A DNA stretch of 64,000 bases from Pseudomonas fluorescens (GTDB taxonomy: Bacteria > Pseudomonadota > Gammaproteobacteria > Pseudomonadales > Pseudomonadaceae). Below the pieces are notes generated by a model. That model made no database searches. It worked only from the letters and a program-made list of their open reading frames with translations, and had not been told where the DNA came from. Both the position numbers and the translations under genes were made by a program. Positions 18,989 to 25,884 of the stretch are shown one piece after another. The stretch lies in NCBI RefSeq assembly GCF_902498065.1, contig NZ_CABVIR010000002.1, positions 558,001 to 622,000 of the forward strand, in the 5' to 3' direction. The stretch's first letter is position 1. Each line of letters begins with the position of its first letter.

Positions 18989-19447
18989 ATGGCAGACGAT
19001 ATGAATACCCAGGACGACCAGGCGTTGGCTGACGAATGGGCTGCGGCCCTGGAAGAAACCGGCGATGCCGGGCAGGACGACATCGACGCTTTGCTGGCCG
19101 CTGACGCTGCCGGTTCGTCGTCCAACCGTCTGCCCATGGAAGAGTTTGGCAGCGTGCCGAAAAACAACGATCCGGTGACCCTGGACGGTCCGAACCTGGA
19201 CGTGATCCTCGACATCCCGGTGTCGATTTCCATGGAAGTCGGCAGCACCGACATCAACATCCGTAACCTGCTGCAACTCAACCAGGGGTCGGTGATCGAG
19301 CTCGATCGTCTGGCCGGTGAACCGCTGGACGTGCTGGTCAACGGTACGTTGATCGCTCACGGTGAAGTCGTGGTGGTCAACGAGAAGTTCGGCATCCGCC
19401 TGACCGACGTGATCAGCCCAAGCGAACGCATCAAGAAGCTGCGCTGA
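18989..19447 (+). CDS. fliN: Flagellar motor switch protein FliN
   Basis: 152 residues. The C-terminal SpoA domain (LDVILDIPVSISMEVGSTDINIRNLLQLNQGSVIELD) forms the base of the C ring and docks FliH. The acidic N-terminal extension of about 65 residues contains GQDDIDALLAAD (residues 28-39), which closely resembles the CheY-binding peptide of FliM. The gene lies 68 bases behind fliM and abuts fliO. Confidence 0.96.
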   Translation: MADDMNTQDDQALADEWAAALEETGDAGQDDIDALLAADAAGSSSNRLPMEEFGSVPKNNDPVTLDGPNLDVILDIPVSISMEVGSTDINIRNLLQLNQGSVIELDRLAGEPLDVLVNGTLIAHGEVVVVNEKFGIRLTDVISPSERIKKLR

Positions 19448-19885
19448 GTGAACAAGGTTCTGGGGTTAGTGCTGGCCTTGCCGTTCAGTGTTCTGGCGGC
19501 CGAGCCGGTGGCGACTGTTGCCGCGGCCCCTGCGGTCAGCAGCGGTGTGGCGGGGCAGTTGACGCAACTCGTGCTCGGTTTGCTGCTGGTGCTGGGGTTG
19601 ATCTTCTTCCTCGCCTGGCTGCTGCGCCGGGTCCAGCAAGCCGGACCGGCCGGAAAAGGGCAGGTGATCGAGTTGATCGGTTCCCGGGCGTTGGGTCCAC
19701 GTGACCGATTGATGCTGGTGCAGGTCGGCAACGAGCAGATTCTGCTTGGTTTGAGCCCTGGCACCATCACCGCGCTGCATGTGCTCAAGGAGCCGGTGCA
19801 CGTGCCGGTCACCGAGAAAGCGACCCCGGAGTTTGCCCTGCGCCTGATGGAGCTGATGGGCAAGGATCAGAAGGATAAGAAGTAA
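19448..19885 (+). CDS. fliO: Flagellar export gate assembly protein FliO
   Basis: 145 residues with a GTG start immediately after the fliN stop. There is an N-terminal signal-like segment, then a membrane helix (about 35-58, [20 protein letters not shown]), then a cytoplasmic domain with [22 protein letters not shown]. FliO helps assemble the FliP-FliR gate complex. The stop overlaps the fliP start by one base. Confidence 0.94.
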   Translation: MNKVLGLVLALPFSVLAAEPVATVAAAPAVSSGVAGQLTQLVLGLLLVLGLIFFLAWLLRRVQQAGPAGKGQVIELIGSRALGPRDRLMLVQVGNEQILLGLSPGTITALHVLKEPVHVPVTEKATPEFALRLMELMGKDQKDKK

Positions 19886-20643
19886 TGGGTGCGCTACGCA
19901 TCATCTTGACGCTGGCCCTGATGCTGGCTGCGCCGCTGGCCGTCGCCGCCGATCCGTTGTCGATCCCGGCGATTACCCTGGGCACCAACGCCAATGGCGC
20001 TCAGGAATACTCGGTCAGCCTGCAAATCCTGTTGATCATGACCGCGCTGAGTTTCATTCCGGCGTTCGTCATGCTGATGACCAGTTTCACCCGGATCATC
20101 ATTGTCTTCTCGATCCTGCGTCAGGCCCTGGGCCTGCAGCAGACGCCGTCGAACCAGATCCTCACCGGCATGGCGCTGTTCCTGACCCTGTTCATCATGG
20201 CGCCAGTGTTCGACCGGGTGAACCAGGATGCCTTGCAGCCGTATCTGGCGGAAAAACTCACCGCGCAAGATGCCGTGGCCAAGGCCCAGGTGCCGATCAA
20301 GGACTTCATGCTGGCGCAGACGCGCAGCAGTGATCTGGAGCTGTTCATGCGCCTGTCCAAGCGCACCGACATTGCCACGCCGGATCAGGCGCCGCTGACC
20401 ATTCTGGTGCCGGCCTTCGTCACGTCCGAGCTGAAAACCGCTTTCCAGATCGGCTTCATGATCTTCATTCCATTCCTGATCATCGACCTGGTCGTCGCCA
20501 GTGTGCTGATGGCCATGGGTATGATGATGCTCTCGCCGCTGATCATTTCCCTGCCGTTCAAGATCATGCTGTTCGTGCTGGTGGATGGCTGGGCGCTGAT
20601 CATCGGTACATTGGCAAGCAGCTTCGGCGGTGTTTCGCCATGA
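19885..20643 (+). CDS. fliP: Flagellar export gate protein FliP
   Basis: 252 residues with a cleavable-type N-terminal signal ([18 protein letters not shown]) and four membrane segments. The conserved [20 protein letters not shown] and [21 protein letters not shown] blocks are clear. FliP5 forms most of the export pore with FliQ and FliR. It overlaps fliQ by four bases (ATGA). Confidence 0.97.
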   Translation: MGALRIILTLALMLAAPLAVAADPLSIPAITLGTNANGAQEYSVSLQILLIMTALSFIPAFVMLMTSFTRIIIVFSILRQALGLQQTPSNQILTGMALFLTLFIMAPVFDRVNQDALQPYLAEKLTAQDAVAKAQVPIKDFMLAQTRSSDLELFMRLSKRTDIATPDQAPLTILVPAFVTSELKTAFQIGFMIFIPFLIIDLVVASVLMAMGMMMLSPLIISLPFKIMLFVLVDGWALIIGTLASSFGGVSP

Positions 20644-20909
20644 CGCCGGAAGTTGCGGTAGACATCTTTCGCGAAGCACTCTGGCTGACCACCATGATGG
20701 TCGCGGTGCTGGTGATTCCGAGTCTGTTGGTGGGCCTGTTGGTGGCGATGTTCCAGGCCGCCACGCAGATCAACGAACAGACCCTGAGCTTTCTGCCGCG
20801 CCTGCTGGTCATGCTGGTGACCCTGATCGTCGCCGGCCCGTGGCTGGTGCAGACGTTCATGGAGTACATCCTGCAGTTGTACGGCAATATTCCTCGGGTC
20901 ATCGGCTAA
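20640..20909 (+). CDS. fliQ: Flagellar export gate protein FliQ
   Basis: 89 residues with two membrane helices. The motif [25 protein letters not shown] is the FliQ signature, with Gln-rich turn residues lining the closed gate. It is translationally coupled to fliP by a four-base overlap, and fliR starts three bases after its stop. Confidence 0.97.
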   Translation: MTPEVAVDIFREALWLTTMMVAVLVIPSLLVGLLVAMFQAATQINEQTLSFLPRLLVMLVTLIVAGPWLVQTFMEYILQLYGNIPRVIG

Positions 20910-20912
20910 ACC

Positions 20913-21698
20913 ATGCCGTCGCTGCTGCAACTGACCGATACCCAGATCAGCACCTGGGTGGCGACGTTCATGTTGCCGTTGTTTCGCATCGGTGCCTTGC
21001 TGATGGTCATGCCGGTCTTCGGTACGACCCTGGTGCCCAAGCGAGTGCGCTTGTATTTCGCCCTCGCGATCACCGTCGTGATTGCCCCCGGTTTGCCGCC
21101 GATGCCGCCGGTCAATGCGCTGGACTTGAGCGGGCTGCTGCTGATTGCCGAACAGATCCTCATCGGCGCGGTGTTTGGGTTCGCCCTGCAACTGTTCTTC
21201 CAGGCCTTCGTGGTCGCCGGGCAGATCGTTTCGATTCAGATGGGCATGGGCTTCGCGTCGATGGTCGATCCCACCAACGGCGTTTCGGTGGCGGTGATCG
21301 GGCAGTTTTTCACCATGCTGGTGACGCTGTTGTTCCTGGCCATGAATGGCCACTTGGTGGTCTTCGAAATTCTCACTGAAAGCTTCACCACGTTGCCGGT
21401 CGGTAGCGGGTTGATGGTTTCACAATTCTGGGACCTGGCCGGCAAGCTCGGTTGGGTGCTGGGTGCGGCGTTGATGCTGGTGCTGCCAGCGATCACGGCG
21501 CTGTTGGTGGTCAACATCGCGTTTGGCGTGATGACCCGCGCCGCGCCGCAGCTGAACATTTTTTCCATCGGCTTCCCGCTGACCCTGGTGCTCGGGCTGT
21601 TCATCGTCTGGGTAGGGCTGGCGGACATCATCAATCAGTATCAACCGCTGGCTACCGAGGCCTTGCAGTGGTTACGCGAACTGGCACGGGCGCGCTGA
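20913..21698 (+). CDS. fliR: Flagellar export gate protein FliR
   Basis: 261-residue polytopic inner-membrane protein with about six membrane segments. The QMGMGFASMVDPTNG block and FNIFSIGFPLTL-like C-terminal segment (LNIFSIGFPLTLVLGL) identify FliR. It completes the FliPQR pore and contacts FlhB, whose gene follows after three bases. Confidence 0.97.
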   Translation: MPSLLQLTDTQISTWVATFMLPLFRIGALLMVMPVFGTTLVPKRVRLYFALAITVVIAPGLPPMPPVNALDLSGLLLIAEQILIGAVFGFALQLFFQAFVVAGQIVSIQMGMGFASMVDPTNGVSVAVIGQFFTMLVTLLFLAMNGHLVVFEILTESFTTLPVGSGLMVSQFWDLAGKLGWVLGAALMLVLPAITALLVVNIAFGVMTRAAPQLNIFSIGFPLTLVLGLFIVWVGLADIINQYQPLATEALQWLRELARAR

Positions 21699-21701
21699 GT
21701 C

Positions 21702-22841
21702 ATGGCTGAGAGCGAGAGCGGTCAGGACAAAACAGAAGACCCCACGGAGAAACGTAAAAAGGACTCCAGGGAAAAAGGCGAGATTGCGCGCTCCAAAGAG
21801 CTCAATACCCTGGCGATCATGCTCGCCGGTGCCAGTGCGCTGCTGATCTTTGGCGGGGCTTTGGCGCAGGACATGATGGAACTGATGCGCATGAACTTCA
21901 CGCTGTCGCGGGAAGTGATTCTGGATCAGCGCAGCATGGGCGCCTTCCTTCTGCACTCGGGGCAGATCGCCCTGCTGTCGATTCAGCCAGTGATGATCAC
22001 CTTGCTGCTGGCGGCGTTTCTCGGCCCGATTTCTCTCGGCGGCTGGCTGTTCGCGGCGGGCTCGCTGGCACCGAAATTCAGTCGCATGAACCCCGGCGCA
22101 GGGCTGAAGCGGATGTTCTCGGCCAAGGCACTAGTGGAACTGCTCAAGGCCCTGGCGAAGTTTTTCATTGTGCTGTTCGTCGCACTGGCGGTGTTGAAAT
22201 CCGACATCGACGACTTGATGCGCATTGCGCATGAGCCGTTGGACATGGCGATCATTCACAGCCTGCAAGTGGTTGGCTGGAGCACCCTGTGGATGGCCTG
22301 CGGCTTGATCATCATCGCCGCTGTCGACGTGCCGGTGCAGCTGTGGGAAAGCCACAAGAAACTGCTGATGACCAAGCAGGAAGTGCGCGACGAGCACAAG
22401 GATCAGGAAGGGAAGCCAGAGGTCAAACAGCGTATTCGCCAGTTGCAACGCGAGATGTCCCAGCGCCGAATGATGGCGGCCATTCCTGAGGCCGACGTGG
22501 TCATTACCAACCCGACTCACTACGCCGTGGCGCTCAAATACGACCCCGACAAGGGCGGGGCGCCGATGCTGATTGCCAAGGGCAATGATTTCCTGGCGCT
22601 GAAGATTCGTGAGATTGCCGTGGCGAATGAGGTGTTGTTGCTGGAATCGCCTGCTTTGGCGCGGTCGATCTACTACTCCACCGAACTTGATCAGGAAATC
22701 CCTGGCGGGCTCTATCTTGCCGTCGCCCAGGTGCTCGCTTACGTCTACCAGATCCGACAGCACCGGGCTGGCAAGGGTAAACGGCCGGATCCGCTGAAGG
22801 ATGATTTGCCGATTCCGCCGGATTTGCGGCGGGATTCTTGA
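21702..22841 (+). CDS. flhB: Flagellar export switch protein FlhB
   Basis: 379 residues. The N terminus is SGQDKTEDPTEKRKKDSREKG, four membrane helices fill the first 210 residues, and the cytoplasmic FlhB-C domain carries the self-cleavage site N270-P-T-H in VVITNPTHYAVALKYD. Cleavage and FliK contact change export from rod/hook to filament substrates. The gene is complete. Its last 421 bases are repeated exactly, as far as I can compare, at 24053-24473 next to the second RHS gene. The RHS-A stop lies 12 bases beyond its own stop on the other strand. Confidence 0.97.
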   Translation: MAESESGQDKTEDPTEKRKKDSREKGEIARSKELNTLAIMLAGASALLIFGGALAQDMMELMRMNFTLSREVILDQRSMGAFLLHSGQIALLSIQPVMITLLLAAFLGPISLGGWLFAAGSLAPKFSRMNPGAGLKRMFSAKALVELLKALAKFFIVLFVALAVLKSDIDDLMRIAHEPLDMAIIHSLQVVGWSTLWMACGLIIIAAVDVPVQLWESHKKLLMTKQEVRDEHKDQEGKPEVKQRIRQLQREMSQRRMMAAIPEADVVITNPTHYAVALKYDPDKGGAPMLIAKGNDFLALKIREIAVANEVLLLESPALARSIYYSTELDQEIPGGLYLAVAQVLAYVYQIRQHRAGKGKRPDPLKDDLPIPPDLRRDS

Positions 22842-22853
22842 AGGACCTAGCGT

Positions 22854-23963
22854 TTATTGAAAATGCTGATCGCGAATACGATAACGTTCAGCCTGTAAAA
22901 CATCGACTTCGCCAGGTATGGCTGAATTCATTCTTTTTTTATATGAGGAAATTAATCCTCGATCCAGACCTTTACGACTTATGAGCGCAAGCCGCGTTGA
23001 AATGTCAGGACCCGTTATCTGATTCAATCGCTGGAATAGAATGCGATAACCTGCTTGATCAGTAGCTGCTGCGTTATTTATAAGTTTGTTGTAAGGTTTT
23101 TCGAAAGGGTGTGCTATGTATCTAGGATCCATAAACTCACGAGTTTCGGGGCGTGCAGCCCTGTAAGCGAGTTGTTCAAGCCGCATGGAAGCTTGGGGTG
23201 GTTTGCTGCTTGTAGATATGCTCAGGTCGAACTGGTCTCTTGTAAAAACTGATAGTTGTGCATCACTTATTAGCTCGGGGATTTTAGTTTCTATTTCAAT
23301 AATTCGGGCATGAGCGCGCGTAGCTTCTTCAGGAGTTATTCCTGGCCTTGATACAAATCGACTACCAAAGCTCGAAATTGGTGTTGGTGCTGACGGTTGC
23401 CTGCCTAGTAGACGGGCAAAGAACTCTCGAACATGTCCAGTTGAATCGGTATTGTTAATTGGATCTCCCAAACAATACATATACGAATTCAGTCCGCCGT
23501 CTCCAAACGGACTCCAACTATCCGGACAATTAAACCGCATCAACACCGGATTAAACGCCCGATACCCATTCCCCAACAAGTAACAACCGGTAACCGGATC
23601 CGGCCGTTCGCCGTTAAAGCCAAGCAGGCTTAGCAATCCATTTTCAGGGCGGTGGTGGCCGTAGGGCGTATACGCGATAGGTCGCCGTGTTTGATTGGCA
23701 TTAAGGGTCTGCAGCACGGAGCGCTGCTGATCAGTGGCCAGCAACGTGGTACTGAGTGCATCGCCCTCGCTCTGCTGCTGCGCCAGTATTTGGTCGCCGT
23801 GTTGCAGTAGCGAATACCGGTTCACACCCTGGATCTCGGTAGCCAAACGGCTTTTGCAATAAAACCGCTGCCGCTCAGGCGCACTCGGGTGCTCATTGGC
23901 TATCAGCCGGTCGAGGGCGTCGTAGCGGTAATGGCAGAGCAGGGTTTCGCGCAGCGATTGCAT
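22854..23963 (-). CDS. Orphan RHS-core protein with variable C-terminal tip, copy A
   Basis: 369 residues from ATG 23963, which has GGAG nine bases upstream. The first ~170 residues are the RHS-associated core (RYDALDRLIANE; YTPYGHHRPENGLLSLLGFNGE; PVTGCYLLGNGYRAFNPVL; SWSPFGDGGLNSYMYCLGDPIN). The usual DPxG end motif reads DSTG here. The following ~190 residues are a tip with no family I recognise, encoded by visibly AT-richer DNA. RHS tips are often toxins, but toxicity here is inference. No immunity gene is visible. It converges on flhB and differs from copy B at four N-terminal residues. Confidence 0.9.
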   Translation of the reverse strand: MQSLRETLLCHYRYDALDRLIANEHPSAPERQRFYCKSRLATEIQGVNRYSLLQHGDQILAQQQSEGDALSTTLLATDQQRSVLQTLNANQTRRPIAYTPYGHHRPENGLLSLLGFNGERPDPVTGCYLLGNGYRAFNPVLMRFNCPDSWSPFGDGGLNSYMYCLGDPINNTDSTGHVREFFARLLGRQPSAPTPISSFGSRFVSRPGITPEEATRAHARIIEIETKIPELISDAQLSVFTRDQFDLSISTSSKPPQASMRLEQLAYRAARPETREFMDPRYIAHPFEKPYNKLINNAAATDQAGYRILFQRLNQITGPDISTRLALISRKGLDRGLISSYKKRMNSAIPGEVDVLQAERYRIRDQHFQ

Positions 23964-24028
23964 GAATGAGTGCTCCAAAGGTCAGAAGGACTGGCACTCA
24001 GTATTGGCGGTATCGCCAGGGTTGGGTA

Positions 24029-24044
24029 CTAGCAGAACTGCTAG
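24029..24044. repeat. Perfect palindrome near the rhs-A 5' side and duplication junction
   Basis: CTAGCAGAACTGCTAG has 7-base arms around AA. It sits eight bases before the duplication junction at 24052/24053. The corresponding site in unit 2 (25661-25676) is imperfect, with CTGATAG as the right arm. Confidence 0.7.
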
Positions 24045-24052
24045 TTTTCCGG

Positions 24053-24473
24053 GGTCAAACAGCGTATTCGCCAGTTGCAACGCGAGATGTCCCAGCGCCG
24101 AATGATGGCGGCCATTCCTGAGGCCGACGTGGTCATTACCAACCCGACTCACTACGCCGTGGCGCTCAAATACGACCCCGACAAGGGCGGGGCGCCGATG
24201 CTGATTGCCAAGGGCAATGATTTCCTGGCGCTGAAGATTCGTGAGATTGCCGTGGCGAATGAGGTGTTGTTGCTGGAATCGCCTGCTTTGGCGCGGTCGA
24301 TCTACTACTCCACCGAACTTGATCAGGAAATCCCTGGCGGGCTCTATCTTGCCGTCGCCCAGGTGCTCGCTTACGTCTACCAGATCCGACAGCACCGGGC
24401 TGGCAAGGGTAAACGGCCGGATCCGCTGAAGGATGATTTGCCGATTCCGCCGGATTTGCGGCGGGATTCTTGA
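24053..24473 (+). pseudogene. flhB': Duplicated 3' fragment of flhB (FlhB C-terminal domain)
   Basis: Copies residues ~241-379 of FlhB, including the self-cleavage motif NPTH (codons at 24141-24152) and the native stop. No promoter, ribosome-binding site or ATG precedes the domain; the first possible start is a TTG at 24075. It is therefore most simply a non-functional by-product of the duplication. If translated it would give a ~132-residue FlhB-C peptide similar in extent to FlhX-type proteins. It has kept identity to flhB, so the event is recent or maintained by gene conversion. Confidence 0.9.
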
Positions 24474-24485
24474 AGGACCTAGCGT

Positions 24486-25595
24486 TTATTGAAAATGCTG
24501 ATCGCGAATACGATAACGTTCAGCCTGTAAAACATCGACTTCGCCAGGTATGGCTGAATTCATTCTTTTTTTATATGAGGAAATTAATCCTCGATCCAGA
24601 CCTTTACGACTTATGAGCGCAAGCCGCGTTGAAATGTCAGGACCCGTTATCTGATTCAATCGCTGGAATAGAATGCGATAACCTGCTTGATCAGTAGCTG
24701 CTGCGTTATTTATAAGTTTGTTGTAAGGTTTTTCGAAAGGGTGTGCTATGTATCTAGGATCCATAAACTCACGAGTTTCGGGGCGTGCAGCCCTGTAAGC
24801 GAGTTGTTCAAGCCGCATGGAAGCTTGGGGTGGTTTGCTGCTTGTAGATATGCTCAGGTCGAACTGGTCTCTTGTAAAAACTGATAGTTGTGCATCACTT
24901 ATTAGCTCGGGGATTTTAGTTTCTATTTCAATAATTCGGGCATGAGCGCGCGTAGCTTCTTCAGGAGTTATTCCTGGCCTTGATACAAATCGACTACCAA
25001 AGCTCGAAATTGGTGTTGGTGCTGACGGTTGCCTGCCTAGTAGACGGGCAAAGAACTCTCGAACATGTCCAGTTGAATCGGTATTGTTAATTGGATCTCC
25101 CAAACAATACATATACGAATTCAGTCCGCCGTCTCCAAACGGACTCCAACTATCCGGACAATTAAACCGCATCAACACCGGATTAAACGCCCGATACCCA
25201 TTCCCCAACAAGTAACAACCGGTAACCGGATCCGGCCGTTCGCCGTTAAAGCCAAGCAGGCTTAGCAATCCATTTTCAGGGCGGTGGTGGCCGTAGGGCG
25301 TATACGCGATAGGTCGCCGTGTTTGATTGGCATTAAGGGTCTGTAGCACGGAGCGCTGCTGATCAGTGGCCAGCAACGTGGTACTGAGTGCATCGCCCTC
25401 GCTCTGCTGCTGCGCCAGTATTTGGTCGCCGTGTTGCAGTAGCGAATACCGGTCCACACCCTGGATCTCGGTAGCCAAACGGCTTTTGCAATAAAACCGC
25501 TGCCGCTCAGGCGCACTCGGCTGCTCATTGGCTATCAGCCGGTCGAGGGCGTCGTAGCGGTAATGGCAGAGCAGCGTGTTGCGCCGTGATTGCAT
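24486..25595 (-). CDS. Orphan RHS-core protein with variable C-terminal tip, copy B
   Basis: 369 residues from ATG 25595 with GGAG nine bases upstream, the same arrangement as copy A. The ORF is open 87 bases further upstream, but that extension lacks a site. The RHS core and the tip are identical to copy A except for R4/N6/Q25/D47 versus L4/E6/H25/N47. The gene is divergent from flhA. The 289 bases between them hold the flhA sigma-54 promoter. The stop lies 12 bases beyond the flhB' stop on the other strand. The tip function is unknown to me. Confidence 0.9.
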   Translation of the reverse strand: MQSRRNTLLCHYRYDALDRLIANEQPSAPERQRFYCKSRLATEIQGVDRYSLLQHGDQILAQQQSEGDALSTTLLATDQQRSVLQTLNANQTRRPIAYTPYGHHRPENGLLSLLGFNGERPDPVTGCYLLGNGYRAFNPVLMRFNCPDSWSPFGDGGLNSYMYCLGDPINNTDSTGHVREFFARLLGRQPSAPTPISSFGSRFVSRPGITPEEATRAHARIIEIETKIPELISDAQLSVFTRDQFDLSISTSSKPPQASMRLEQLAYRAARPETREFMDPRYIAHPFEKPYNKLINNAAATDQAGYRILFQRLNQITGPDISTRLALISRKGLDRGLISSYKKRMNSAIPGEVDVLQAERYRIRDQHFQ

Positions 25596-25807
25596 GAGTG
25601 AGCGCTCCGACGTTAAGAATGGCAGGCACTCAGTATTGGTGGTTTGGCCTGGGTCGGGTACTAGCAGAACTGATAGGTTCATTGATCTTTGGTCCGTCAG
25701 ATTGGCTTTTCAGTGACGCACTTTTCCGGATGCTCATCCCGGACTTGCCCCCGATGAGGCCCTCCGAGACGACACAGCTCTCCCTGTTTTAACCCCCGGC
25801 AAAAAGT

Positions 25808-25823
25808 TGGAAGGCTTCTTGCA
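25808..25823 (+). promoter_or_regulatory. Sigma-54 promoter of flhA
   Basis: TGGAAGGCTTCTTGCA has GG 25809-25810 and GC 25821-25822 at 12-base spacing. The -24 box reads TGGAAG rather than TGGCAC. It is 62 bases upstream of flhA, so flhA keeps its own promoter despite the RHS insertion behind flhB. Confidence 0.78.
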
Positions 25824-25884
25824 GTAGCCGCCCTGCGCCTGCTTCAGGCGTCAAAAGTTTGCTTTAAAGGAACGGGGAAAACCG

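Larger units (their letters stand above)
22421..24052. repeat. Tandem duplication, unit 1 (flhB 3' end + rhs-A)
   Basis: First copy of a 1,632-base unit. It begins inside flhB codon 240-241 and runs through the flhB stop and the whole convergent RHS gene to just past its start region. The next copy starts at 24053 with GGTCAAAC. The copies look identical from 22421 to about 23711. Three single-base differences occur between about 23712 and 23889, and many after 23942. Confidence 0.95.
24053..25676. repeat. Tandem duplication, unit 2 (flhB' fragment + rhs-B)
   Basis: Second copy, offset by exactly 1,632 bases from unit 1. It starts with the flhB 3' fragment and ends near 25676, after which the sequence is the unique flhA leader. 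Near its right end it diverges from unit 1 over the RHS start region. Confidence 0.95.

Noticed and set aside
22289..22489. Plus-strand ORF inside flhB in another frame
   Set aside because: Out-of-frame shadow; flhB is intact in its own frame.
23982..24395. 137-residue minus-strand ORF between the two RHS genes as an immunity gene
   Set aside because: It is the antisense shadow of the flhB fragment; the same frame is open opposite the real flhB at 22131-22763.
25596..25682. 29-residue N-terminal extension of RHS copy B
   Set aside because: Copy A has no such extension; both genes share a GGAG site nine bases before the inner ATG.
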